From NCBI RefSeq assembly GCF_000980895.1, contig NZ_LAZX01000091.1:62001-126000 (forward strand): a DNA stretch of 64,000 bases. The letters are read 5' to 3'. Each line of letters begins with the position of its first letter. Position 1 is the first letter of the stretch. Positions 20,822-28,488 of the stretch are shown one piece after another. The stretch is from Sphingomonas sp. Ag1 (lineage in GTDB: Bacteria; Pseudomonadota; Alphaproteobacteria; Sphingomonadales; Sphingomonadaceae). The position numbers and the translations under genes are program-made. Under the pieces are notes generated by a model. It saw only the letters and a program-made list of their open reading frames with translations. It was not told the origin of the DNA and ran no database searches.

Positions 20822-22177
20822 TCAAGTCAGGCCGGCGGTGACTTCGTGCGCTTGCCGGCGCATCGGCCGCCACGCAGTCTCCCCGCGGCGTCGCGACAGA
20901 TAGGTGTCGAGCCCGATCTGCGCCCCGATCAGCATGAACAGGAATGACTGGAAGGCGATACCGACGAACGCCCCGCCCAGCAGGTAGATCAGCTGCGCAT
21001 TCTGCAACGCGCCCGCCAGGCTCCCGGCCCAGGCGAACGCGCCCTCGCGATAGCGCCGCCGCAGCACCTCCATCCGCACCAGCCCGATGACATTGATCAG
21101 CAGCCAGATCGCCAGCCCGGGATAACCCTGCTCGCCCAGCATCTCGAAATAGCTCGAATGATAGGCGCGGCTCTTGTCCACCGTCAGGTTGCGCTGGACG
21201 GTGCGATGCGGGCCTTCGCCCTCGACCGAAACCGTGTCGTAGCGGATCCGGTTCTGGCGATAGGCCTCGAACCCGCCGCCGAACGGATGGTCCTTCACAT
21301 AGTCCATCGTCCACTTCCACACGGCGATGCGGGTGGAGGCGGATTCGTCCGCCTGATAGGTCTTGATCGTCCCCATCCGCTCGCTGAACGCGCTCGGCAG
21401 GAACGGGATGGCGGCAACGCCGATCAGCCCCAGCGCCGCGAGGTACAGCACCTTGCGTTTCACTTCGCGCAGCATCAGCACCGCGAGCAGGCCGATGCAC
21501 AACAGGCCGGTCCGCGCCGAAGTGCCGACCGGGATCAGCAGGCACGCAAAGGTGAGCGCCGCACAGAACAGCCAGACGCGCCGGTCCGGCCGGAACACGG
21601 TGCCATATTTGCCCAGCCACAGGATGATCGGGATGAGCGAGATCGACACTGCCGAGATGATCGATCCTTCGTACAGGCCCGAATTGTTGCTCACCATCAG
21701 GTTCAGTTCGCCATAGCCGCCGCCGGAGGCGAGCGTCTTGATGCCGCCGACGATGATGATCGACGCGGCGGACAGCACCACGAACAGCAGCAGCGATTCG
21801 ATCCGCAGCCGGGTGCGCAGCGTCAGCGGCAGGAACGCGGCAAAGGCCAGGTTCTTCCACACCCACTCCCACTTGCCCTCGGCCTCGATCGGGAAATCGG
21901 CGGTGCGGGTGGTGATCCAGCAATAGAGCAAGAGCAGCACGATCAGCGCCTGGCGCGGCGCGAAGCGCGAATCCTTCTTGTCGTCCACCAGCAGCCAGCC
22001 GAGCACCGCCAGCCCCGCGGCGATCATCGACACCGGCACGCTGTTGAGCAGGTAATAGGTAATCCGCTGCGGCGAGACGATATCGATATAGATATAGGTC
22101 AATACGAAGATGAACGGCCGCTTGAACCCGCATGCGAACAACGCGAGCAGGAAACCGATAAAGGCAAAGTCACGCAC
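20822..22177 (-). CDS. Putative O-glycosylation ligase, exosortase A system-associated
   Basis: The 451-residue polytopic membrane protein starts at a GTG (MRDFAFIGFLLALFACGFKR) and has about ten hydrophobic helices. The opening MRDxxF...RPFIxVLTYIYIDIVSPQR is typical of the exosortase A-associated O-ligase family, related to WaaL/PglL ligases that move glycans from a polyprenyl carrier to an acceptor. A large periplasmic loop near residues 265-330 contains HPFGGGFEAYRQNRI and SYFEMLGEQGYPGLAIWLL, as in O-antigen ligases. It is divergent from an exosortase-associated glycosyltransferase, with a small membrane ORF overlapping its start. A plain O-antigen ligase is the alternative reading. Confidence 0.88.
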   Translation of the reverse strand: MRDFAFIGFLLALFACGFKRPFIFVLTYIYIDIVSPQRITYYLLNSVPVSMIAAGLAVLGWLLVDDKKDSRFAPRQALIVLLLLYCWITTRTADFPIEAEGKWEWVWKNLAFAAFLPLTLRTRLRIESLLLFVVLSAASIIIVGGIKTLASGGGYGELNLMVSNNSGLYEGSIISAVSISLIPIILWLGKYGTVFRPDRRVWLFCAALTFACLLIPVGTSARTGLLCIGLLAVLMLREVKRKVLYLAALGLIGVAAIPFLPSAFSERMGTIKTYQADESASTRIAVWKWTMDYVKDHPFGGGFEAYRQNRIRYDTVSVEGEGPHRTVQRNLTVDKSRAYHSSYFEMLGEQGYPGLAIWLLINVIGLVRMEVLRRRYREGAFAWAGSLAGALQNAQLIYLLGGAFVGIAFQSFLFMLIGAQIGLDTYLSRRRGETAWRPMRRQAHEVTAGLT

Positions 22178-22307
22178 GCGGGCGACGTCCCGGGCGAGTC
22201 TTGTCGGCAGGCGGCGCTTCCGAATCGAGATCGTCGCGCCGCAGCAGCAGCCAGGCCGTCAGCAGCAGCAGGCCATGGCTGATCGCAAGGGCGAAATTGT
22301 CGATCAT
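22170..22307 (-). CDS. Small membrane protein (45 residues) overlapping the O-ligase start
   Basis: The minus-strand ATG at 22307 opens a 45-codon frame beginning MIDNFALAISHGLLLLTAWL, then LLRRDDLDSE and a basic proline-rich tail. It predicts one transmembrane helix followed by a cytoplasmic tail. Its TGA overlaps the GTG start of the O-glycosylation ligase by 8 bases, as expected for coupled translation. The ribosome site is weak. I do not recognise a named family. Position and the clear helix argue that it is the first gene of the O-ligase transcript. Confidence 0.6.
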   Translation of the reverse strand: MIDNFALAISHGLLLLTAWLLLRRDDLDSEAPPADKTRPGRRPRA

Positions 22308-22429
22308 GGCGCGGTGCTGGTCGATCCCGAGGGGCGCCGCCGTGCACGGCGGGGCCGAAAAACGTTGCTCCCGCCTAGCGCCTTGGCAGTTGACGTGCCG
22401 TTAAGCGCCGGCGTGGCAGGCCAGCCGTG

Positions 22430-23647
22430 ATGCGTATTCTTCACGTCCTCGATCACGGCCTGCCGTTGCAGAGCGGCTATACATTCCGCACCCGCGCGAT
22501 CGTCAAGGCACAGCTCGCCCGCGGGTGGCAGGTGGCGGCCGTCACCGGCCCGCGCCATCATCACGGATCGCCAGCCACCGAGGTGGTCGACGGCATCACG
22601 TTCCACCGCACCGGCCCGTCGATGAAACTGCGCGCGCCCTTGTCGGAAATGGCCGAGGTCGCTGCCTTCGGTCGGCGGATCATGGCGGTGGCGCGCGATT
22701 TCCGCCCCGATATCATCCATGCCCATTCGCCCGTGCTCGACGCGCTGGCCGCGATGCGGGCGACCCGCGCGCTCCGCCTGCCGCTCGTTTACGAGATTCG
22801 CGCCTTCTGGGAGGATGCGGCGGTCGGCAATGGCACCGGGACCGAAGGCTCGCTGCGCTACCGCGCCACCCGCGCGCTGGAAAGCTGGGCGGTCCGCCGC
22901 GCCGATGCGGTGGCGGTGATCTGCGAGGGGTTGAAGACCGATCTGCTCGCCCGCGGCGTCGCTGCCGACAAGATCATGGTCTCCCCCAATGGCGTCGACA
23001 TGGCGCTGTTCGGCGACCCGCCCCCGCGCGACGAGGCGCTGGCGCAGCAGCTCGGCCTTGACGGGGAGGTGATCGGCTTCATCGGCAGCTTCTACGATTA
23101 TGAGGGGCTGGACGATCTCGTCGCCGCCATGCCCGCGCTCGTCGCGCAGCGCCCGCGCGCACAGCTGCTGCTGGTCGGCGGCGGCCCGATGGAGGCGGCG
23201 CTCCGCGCGCAGGTCGCGGCCTCGCCCGTCGCCGACCGGATCCACTTCGCCGGCCGCGTGCCGCATCAGGAGGTGGAGCGTTACTACAGCCTCGTCGATA
23301 TCCTCGCCTATCCGCGCAAGAAGATGCGCCTCACCGATCTCGTCACCCCGCTGAAGCCGCTGGAAGCGATGGCACAGGGCCGGCTGGTCGCGGCATCGGA
23401 CGTCGGCGGCCACCGCGAGCTGATCCGCGACGGGGAAACGGGCACGCTGTTCGCCGCCGATGATCCCGCCGCGATCACCGCCGCGCTCGCCGCGTTGCTC
23501 GCAGACCGCACGATCTGGGATAACCGCCGCGCCACCGCGCGCGCCTTTGTCGAGCGGGAGCGTAACTGGTCTTCAAATATTTCACGTTACGAACCGGTCT
23601 ATCGGCGGCTGATGGATGCCGCGGGCAAGGGTGACACATGGTCGTAA
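22430..23647 (+). CDS. Glycosyltransferase, PEP-CTERM/exosortase A system-associated (GT4 type)
   Basis: The 405-residue GT-B fold enzyme begins MRILHVLDHGLPLQSGYTFR, the diagnostic opening of the exosortase A-associated glycosyltransferase family (start at ATG 22430; a GTG one codon earlier is possible). The N-terminal acceptor domain has a GxxF-like loop and HAHSPVLDALAA. The C-terminal donor domain has ISPNGVD-like VSPNGVDMALF, GFIGSFYDYEGLDDL and the E-x7-E region around PLKPLEAMAQGRLVAASDVG. It probably transfers a sugar from a nucleotide donor to a lipid-linked exopolysaccharide precursor. It overlaps the next gene by 10 bases. Confidence 0.92.
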   Translation: MRILHVLDHGLPLQSGYTFRTRAIVKAQLARGWQVAAVTGPRHHHGSPATEVVDGITFHRTGPSMKLRAPLSEMAEVAAFGRRIMAVARDFRPDIIHAHSPVLDALAAMRATRALRLPLVYEIRAFWEDAAVGNGTGTEGSLRYRATRALESWAVRRADAVAVICEGLKTDLLARGVAADKIMVSPNGVDMALFGDPPPRDEALAQQLGLDGEVIGFIGSFYDYEGLDDLVAAMPALVAQRPRAQLLLVGGGPMEAALRAQVAASPVADRIHFAGRVPHQEVERYYSLVDILAYPRKKMRLTDLVTPLKPLEAMAQGRLVAASDVGGHRELIRDGETGTLFAADDPAAITAALAALLADRTIWDNRRATARAFVERERNWSSNISRYEPVYRRLMDAAGKGDTWS

Positions 23648-24696
23648 GGCGCACCGGCACGGACGTGACACGCTATCTGATCCCCGCAGCCTTGCTGGCT
23701 GCCGGCGTCATCATTGCCGCGTCGATCGCCGCGATGCCGCGCGTGAACTTCGACCTGCTGCTGTGGCGACTCGGTCTGCCCGATGTCATCCCGGCGGCCG
23801 CCCCGCCTGTCGGCGCGACCGGGCGCACCCTGCTGGCACTGGCGGCGCTGTTCCCCTTCCTCCTTGTGTCGGCGATCGCCTGGCGGCTGGGAAATGGCGG
23901 CCCGCTGTTCGCCCTGCGCCGCCGAGACCGCGACGCTGGCCTCCCCGCCTTGCGCCGCGCGGACGCGCACCCCGATCACCCGCCGCGCTGGCCGATTCGC
24001 GCGGACGAGGATCTGGGCCCGCCCTTACCCGCGGTCGGCAGCCCGGCCGCGCGGGTGCTGCCCGGCGACGATCTGCCGCTCCCGGCCGATCTCGATCAGC
24101 CGCTTGCCGCCTTCGACCCGATCGCCATTCCCGACGTCCCGCGTGAACCGGCCCGCCCGGTCGCGCCGCTGGTCACGATCGTCGTCCCGCCGCGCAGCCA
24201 CGATGCGGCGCCAGAAACGTCCGAGTCGCTGCCCGACATGCCGGCGGAGATCGCGGATGACCTCAGCCAGCCGCCGATCTCCGATAATGACGCCGCACCT
24301 GAAGAGCCAGTTCCGGAGCTTGTCCCGACCGCCGAGGTATCTCCCGCCGAATGGGAAGCACCAACGCCGGCCGCCGAAGAGCCAGATGCGGCCGCACCGG
24401 AACCGCTTCCCCTCAGCGAGCTGGCCGCCGAACCCGCGGCTGACCAGAGTGACGCCGACCAGCGGGACGAACCGGCCAGCCCCGAACCCCATCTCGAACC
24501 CGCGCCTGAACCCGCCAATACGGATCAGGACTCGATCAGCGCCTTGCTCGACCGGCTCGAACGCGGAGCGCAGCGGCGCAAGGGGGCGCCGCCGCCCGCA
24601 CCGCCGCTGCCCGAACCCGATCCGCCGGCCCCGTCGCCCCCGCCGGGCAGCCTCGACGATACGCTGGTGATGCTCCGCCGCATGGCGCGCGGCTGA
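23638..24696 (+). CDS. Membrane protein with long acidic proline-rich cytoplasmic or periplasmic tail, unknown
   Basis: The 352-residue protein has two predicted transmembrane helices near the N-terminus (YLIPAALLAAGVIIAASIAA and LLALAALFPFLLVSAIAWRL). About 250 residues follow that are rich in Pro, Ala, Glu and Asp with repeated PEP/EPAP-like steps, so mostly disordered. The end returns to an ordered-looking helix (DSISALLDRLERGAQRRKG ... DDTLVMLRRMARG). It overlaps the exosortase-associated glycosyltransferase by 10 bases, so it is probably co-translated with it. No named family recognised. The short terminal helices could be a protein-interaction handle. Confidence 0.8.
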   Translation: MVVRRTGTDVTRYLIPAALLAAGVIIAASIAAMPRVNFDLLLWRLGLPDVIPAAAPPVGATGRTLLALAALFPFLLVSAIAWRLGNGGPLFALRRRDRDAGLPALRRADAHPDHPPRWPIRADEDLGPPLPAVGSPAARVLPGDDLPLPADLDQPLAAFDPIAIPDVPREPARPVAPLVTIVVPPRSHDAAPETSESLPDMPAEIADDLSQPPISDNDAAPEEPVPELVPTAEVSPAEWEAPTPAAEEPDAAAPEPLPLSELAAEPAADQSDADQRDEPASPEPHLEPAPEPANTDQDSISALLDRLERGAQRRKGAPPPAPPLPEPDPPAPSPPPGSLDDTLVMLRRMARG

Positions 24697-24709
24697 TCGG
24701 TCGCGCGGG

Positions 24710-25024
24710 CTACGCGCGATCCACCGTCACCGCCTCGATCCGCGCCTGCCATTGCCCGTCCTGCTCACGCGCCCCCGTCACCGACAGCCCGGCAAGCAGG
24801 GAGCCCGGCAGCGCCACGTCCACATCCTCCACCCGCGACAGCCACTCGCGCGCCGCGTCTCCCGCAGGGGTCGTCAGCGTCATCGCATGCCGCTCTCCGG
24901 CAAAGGTGGCGCTATACCAGGGCGCCGACCCCATCGGTTCGATCGTCACCGACAGGCGCCGCTGCGCCGCCGATGCGTGCAGCGCGCGCTCGATCAGCGC
25001 CGCCGGCGCAGGGCCGCGCATCAA
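24710..25024 (-). CDS. Hypothetical protein (104 residues), second gene of a small operon
   Basis: The frame encodes a soluble 104-residue protein beginning MMRGPAPAALIERALHASAA, with a likely alpha/beta pattern of alternating strands (RLSVTIEPM, WYSATFAG, HAMTLTTPAG, WQARIEAVTV). Its start overlaps the stop of the upstream 72-residue gene by four bases (ATGA), so the two are coupled. It converges on the proline-rich membrane protein gene with 13 bases between stops. I do not recognise the family. Possible control by the GTTC-N7-GTTC element upstream of the operon. Confidence 0.75.
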   Translation of the reverse strand: MMRGPAPAALIERALHASAAQRRLSVTIEPMGSAPWYSATFAGERHAMTLTTPAGDAAREWLSRVEDVDVALPGSLLAGLSVTGAREQDGQWQARIEAVTVDRA

Positions 25025-25239
25025 TTCGCCTCCGCTTCGTGGCCGTTGGCGGCAATCGGCACGTCCGCCGCAGCCTCGCGCAGCGCCGCCTCGACGCGCG
25101 CGCGCATCTTCGGTCCCGGCGTGCGCCCGCGCCGCAAGTCGTGGACCAGCCGGGGGTCATTCACCACGCGCCGGCCAAAGGTGGTCGGCGGAATTCCCGT
25201 CCGCCGCAGGTAGCAATCGATCTGGGTGAGGAGGGACAT
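25021..25239 (-). CDS. Small helical protein (72 residues), possible DNA-binding
   Basis: The product starts MSLLTQIDCYLRRTGIPPTT and continues FGRRVVNDPRLVHDLRRGR, a pattern seen in small alphaproteobacterial helical proteins whose T-x-F-G-x-x-x-x-x-D-P-R-x-V-x-D-L core resembles a degenerate helix-turn-helix of the Cro/CI type. The C-terminal part is a charged helix. It is the first gene of a two-gene minus-strand operon divergent from an S24/HTH regulator. Its ATG lies 22 bases from the GTTC-N7-GTTC motif. Function not established; DNA binding is inference. Confidence 0.78.
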   Translation of the reverse strand: MSLLTQIDCYLRRTGIPPTTFGRRVVNDPRLVHDLRRGRTPGPKMRARVEAALREAAADVPIAANGHEAEAN

Positions 25240-25261
25240 GGCAAGCTCCTGAGTCGCTTAT

Positions 25262-25276
25262 GTTCCTCTTTTGTTC
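25262..25276. promoter_or_regulatory. GTTC-N7-GTTC direct repeat, candidate LexA (SOS) box
   Basis: GTTC at 25262-25265 and GTTC at 25273-25276 are separated by exactly seven bases (CTCTTTT). This spacing and sequence match the alphaproteobacterial LexA box. It lies between divergent genes, 22 bases from the 72-residue gene start and 50 bases from the S24 regulator start. LexA binding is inferred from the pattern only. Confidence 0.6.
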
Positions 25277-25294
25277 TCTCAACTTTTCCAACTT

Positions 25295-25314
25295 GTCTAG
25301 GAAAAATCCTAGAC
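25295..25314. promoter_or_regulatory. Perfect palindrome, candidate operator of the S24/HTH regulator
   Basis: GTCTAGGA-AAAA-TCCTAGAC has perfect 8-bp arms around an AAAA centre. It ends 12 bases before the ATG of the regulator, so it would overlap the transcript start or ribosome entry region. Autoregulation by the HTH protein is the simplest reading; it could instead form an mRNA hairpin next to the ribosome site. Confidence 0.65.
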
Positions 25315-25326
25315 TACAAGGATGGC

Positions 25327-25947
25327 ATGGCGGACACGGTGGCCCAGACGGTTGAGCGGCTCGCGGCAGCGCGCGGGATCAGCCTGTCGGAACTGTCCCG
25401 GCTGCTCGGGCGCAACCTTGCCTATCTTCAGCAATTCGTCCGCCGGGGAACGCCGCGTCGTCTGGCGGAGGCCGACCGCCGCGTGCTGGCGCAATTCTTC
25501 GGCGTCGATGAAACGCTGCTCGGCGGTACCGCTGCGCCCGAGGCGCCGCTGGTATCCGTCCCTTATCTCACCGTCGCCGCCTCGGCCGGCGCGGGGCAGG
25601 CGACGGGGGAGGAGCGGGCGATCCGCCATGAGGCGTTCGGCGCGCGGCTGTTGCGTGACGCCGGGATTACCCCCGCTGCCGCCTCGCTCATCGATGCGGT
25701 GGGCGATTCGATGGCGCCGACGATCCTTTCGGGCGACCGCTTGCTGGTCGACCGCAGCGATGTCGCGCTCGCCAGCGATGCCATCTTCGTCGTGCGGCGG
25801 GGCGGGGAATTGCTGGTGAAGCGGGTGCGGCGGGATGGCGCCGGCCTGACGCTGCTCAGCGACAATCCCGATTATGCGCCGCTATCGTGCGCAAGGGGGG
25901 AGGCGGACGTGATCGGCCGCGTCCGCCTGCTACTGCGTGAACCCTGA
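25327..25947 (+). CDS. HTH regulator with S24 (LexA/CI-like) peptidase domain
   Basis: The 206-residue protein has an N-terminal HTH-like region (residues about 5-60: GISLSELSRLLGRNLAYLQQ, then a wing-like basic FVRRGTPRR). The C-terminal S24 domain (about 85-205) has the serine in DAVGDSMAPTILSGDRLLVD and the general-base lysine in ELLVKRVRRD, so the Ser-Lys pair is intact. A possible Ala-Gly autocleavage point lies in AASAGAGQ. The start is ATG 25327 after AAGGATG. Such proteins are repressors inactivated by RecA-stimulated self-cleavage in phage CI and LexA; here no phage genes are adjacent. It is not LexA itself judging by the N-terminal domain. Confidence 0.88.
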   Translation: MADTVAQTVERLAAARGISLSELSRLLGRNLAYLQQFVRRGTPRRLAEADRRVLAQFFGVDETLLGGTAAPEAPLVSVPYLTVAASAGAGQATGEERAIRHEAFGARLLRDAGITPAAASLIDAVGDSMAPTILSGDRLLVDRSDVALASDAIFVVRRGGELLVKRVRRDGAGLTLLSDNPDYAPLSCARGEADVIGRVRLLLREP

Positions 25948-25976
25948 TCGCCGGTGGCTGCCGCGCGTCACGCGTT

Positions 25977-26150
25977 TCAGCCGCGATCCTTCAGCCACAT
26001 GGCAACCGCGATCGCGCTGCCGATCGCCAGCCCGGCGAGAAAGCCGATCGACGGCTGCCCGACGAGCAACCCGATGACAGTGCCGGCTAGCAAGCCAACG
26101 GCAATCAGGAATCCGCCGGCATTGCCCGGGCGCTTGAGGGGATCGGCCAT
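25977..26150 (-). CDS. Small membrane protein (57 residues), unknown
   Basis: The product begins MADPLKRPGNAGGFLIAVGL and contains two glycine-rich hydrophobic segments (FLIAVGLLAGTVIGLLVG and IGFLAGLAIGSAIAVAMWL) ending LKDRG. It looks like a small glycine-zipper double-pass membrane protein. The start at 26150 is preferred; an upstream in-frame ATG adds eight basic residues. It converges on the S24 regulator gene with 29 bases between stops. No functional assignment. Confidence 0.75.
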   Translation of the reverse strand: MADPLKRPGNAGGFLIAVGLLAGTVIGLLVGQPSIGFLAGLAIGSAIAVAMWLKDRG

Positions 26151-26273
26151 GACGCGCGCCTTGCCACGCCGCACCGCACGCTGCCAAGCGGCAAACCGTT
26201 AACCCTCGCCGTTCACGCCCGGGGAGGACGTTGCGCGGTAGCGCGGCCGCGTCATTCGCAACGGGGCGCCACC

Positions 26274-26483
26274 TTGTCATCCTTGTACCTCGCCGACCGC
26301 CAACTGGTGTCTGACGCCGCCGCGCTGATCCATCGTTTCGGCACTTATGCTGCGGACGAGGCGGCACGTCGCGCCGATCGCAGCCGCACCGTCGGCAACG
26401 TGATCCACTTCTGCCGCTGGCGTCAGGTCGAACGGTTGGTGCGGGTGCTTGCGACCGATCAACGCCTGGGCACGCTGCACTGA
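26274..26483 (+). CDS. Small conserved-looking hypothetical protein (69 residues)
   Basis: A TTG start preceded by GGGGCGCC opens a 69-codon frame. The product is soluble, with DRQLVSDAAALIHRFGTYAA, an ERA-like DEAARRADRSR helix and NVIHFCRWRQVERLVRVLAT. The tryptophan/cysteine-containing core HFCRWRQVERLV resembles short sphingomonad proteins of unknown role. The TTG start is uncertain. It is followed 49 bases later by tamA. Confidence 0.6.
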   Translation: MSSLYLADRQLVSDAAALIHRFGTYAADEAARRADRSRTVGNVIHFCRWRQVERLVRVLATDQRLGTLH

Positions 26484-26532
26484 GCGTCACGCCGCATTGC
26501 CGCCCGGCGGCGGACGGCTTACGGCAGGGTCA

Positions 26533-28488
26533 ATGGACGGGCGTAGGGCGCTGATCGCTGGGGCAGGTCTGATCGCGTCGATCGTCTCGGCGCCGGCTGG
26601 CGCGCAGCAAGCGGCCGGGACCGCTCCCGCGCCTGCGCTTCCTGCGGAACAGCCGATCGATCCCGCCGCGCCGCTCGCCGACATGCCCGATATCGGCGTG
26701 GCCTGGCCGGAACTGCCGCCACAGACCCCCGCCGCGCAACAGGCGACCGCCGCGCAAACCGGCGAGACACGCTATGCGTGGCGCATCGACGGGCTCGACG
26801 ACATGGCCTCGCCGCTCCTGCGCGAACGCTTCGCCGCTTTGTCGGTGCTCGACCAGAACGATGGTGAGGCCGCCAACGCCGCGCAACTCGATCGCCGCGC
26901 GCGCGAGGATTCGACGCTGCTCGTCACGCTGCTGCGCGCGCAGGGCTATTATGATGCGGAGGTCGAACCGCGCATTGACACCGTCGATGGCCGTCCGCTG
27001 GTCATCCTCACCGCGACACCGGGGCCGATCTACCGGCTGAAGGAGGTGACGATCGATGGCGTCGCGGCGGCGGGGGACAAGGCGACCGCGCTGCGCGATG
27101 CCTTTGGCGTCAAGCCTGACGACCCCGTCGACGCCGATCGCATCACCACCGGAGAGGCGAAGCTGCGCGTCGAGGCGGGGGAACAAGGCTTCCCCTTCGC
27201 GAAGGTGGGCGAACCCGAGGTGACGATCGACCGCGAGGCGCGCACCGCCACGCTCGACATCAGCGTCGATCCCGGCACCGCGCGCGTCTTCGGACAGATC
27301 CGCGCCAATCCGAACAATCGCGTGTTCGATGCCGAGCATGTGCAGGAAATCGCCCGCTTCGAACCCGGAAAGCCCTATTACGCCCCGGCGCTGGACGACC
27401 TGCGCCGCGCATTGGTGCAGACCGGGCTGGTGTCGGTGGCGGAAGTGACGCCGGTACCCGGCACCACGCCCGACACGGTCGACATCGACGTCCGCCTCGA
27501 ACCCGCTCCCCCGCGCACCATTGCGGGCGAAATCGGCTATGGCACCGGCGAAGGCGCGCGCGTCGAGGCGAGCTGGACTCACCGCAACCTGTTCCCGCCC
27601 GAAGGCGCGCTGACGCTCCGTTCGGTGCTCGGCACGCGCGAGCAGCTCGGCGCGGTCACCTTCCGCCGCAACAATTTCAAGGGCCGCGACCGCGTGCTGA
27701 CGGCGCAGATCAGCGCCGCGCACACCAATCGCGAAGCCTATGAGGCGAACACCTTCTCGCTCTCCGGCAGCCTCGAACGCCAGACCAACATCTTCTTCCA
27801 GAAGACGTGGACCTGGTCGCTCGGCGCCGAGCTGGTGGCGTCCGACGAACGCGACGTGATCGTCTCGACCGGCGAGCCGCGTCGCCGCACCTTCTTCATC
27901 GCCGCCGCGCCGACCAGCCTCGTCTATGACGGCTCCGACGACCTCCTGAACCCGACGCGCGGCTTCCGCCTCGGCGGCCGCTTCAGCCCGGAGGTGTCGC
28001 TCCAGGGTTCGGCCTTCGGCTATGCGCGGACCCAGGTCGATGCCAGCGCCTATAAATCGGTCAGCGACGGCGTGGTGCTGGCGGGGCGCATCCGCCTCGG
28101 CACGATCGTTGGCGCGCCGCGCGATGCGATCGCGCCGTCACGCCGCTTCTACGCCGGCGGCGGCGCCTCGGTGCGCGGCTATGGCTATCAGCTGATCGGC
28201 CCGCGCGATCCCAACAATGATCCGATCGGCGGGCGCAGCCTCGCCGAATTCGCCATCGAAGGCCGGATCAAGGCATTCGGCGACTTCGGCATCGTGCCCT
28301 TCTTCGACGGGGGCAACATCTACACCTCCGCGCTGCCCGACTTCTCCGGCCTGCGCTACGGTGCCGGCGTGGGCGTGCGCTATTACAGCAACTTCGGCCC
28401 GATCCGCGTCGACGTCGGCACCCCGCTCAATCCGCAGCCGGGCGATTCGCGCGTCGCGGTCTATGTCTCGCTCGGGCAGGCGTTCTGA
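26533..28488 (+). CDS. tamA: TamA-like autotransporter assembly outer membrane protein (BamA/TamA family)
   Basis: TamA forms the outer membrane half of the translocation and assembly module. The 651-residue product has a signal peptide (MDGRRALIAGAGLIASIVSA, cleavage near GAQQ), POTRA domains over about residues 90-330 (LYRLKEVTIDGV-like and GYYDAEVEPRI strands) and a C-terminal Omp85 barrel with VRGYGYQLIGP and the terminal strand FGPIRVDVGTP...VYVSLGQAF ending in Phe. The start at 26533 is chosen for the signal peptide; an upstream in-frame start adds an unlikely leader. Its stop overlaps tamB by one base (TGATG). Confidence 0.93.
   Translation: MDGRRALIAGAGLIASIVSAPAGAQQAAGTAPAPALPAEQPIDPAAPLADMPDIGVAWPELPPQTPAAQQATAAQTGETRYAWRIDGLDDMASPLLRERFAALSVLDQNDGEAANAAQLDRRAREDSTLLVTLLRAQGYYDAEVEPRIDTVDGRPLVILTATPGPIYRLKEVTIDGVAAAGDKATALRDAFGVKPDDPVDADRITTGEAKLRVEAGEQGFPFAKVGEPEVTIDREARTATLDISVDPGTARVFGQIRANPNNRVFDAEHVQEIARFEPGKPYYAPALDDLRRALVQTGLVSVAEVTPVPGTTPDTVDIDVRLEPAPPRTIAGEIGYGTGEGARVEASWTHRNLFPPEGALTLRSVLGTREQLGAVTFRRNNFKGRDRVLTAQISAAHTNREAYEANTFSLSGSLERQTNIFFQKTWTWSLGAELVASDERDVIVSTGEPRRRTFFIAAAPTSLVYDGSDDLLNPTRGFRLGGRFSPEVSLQGSAFGYARTQVDASAYKSVSDGVVLAGRIRLGTIVGAPRDAIAPSRRFYAGGGASVRGYGYQLIGPRDPNNDPIGGRSLAEFAIEGRIKAFGDFGIVPFFDGGNIYTSALPDFSGLRYGAGVGVRYYSNFGPIRVDVGTPLNPQPGDSRVAVYVSLGQAF

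Noticed and set aside
22110..22430. Plus-strand 106-codon frame before the glycosyltransferase
   Set aside because: It runs antisense to the O-ligase start and the 45-residue ORF and is a basic, Gln/Arg-rich random-looking translation.
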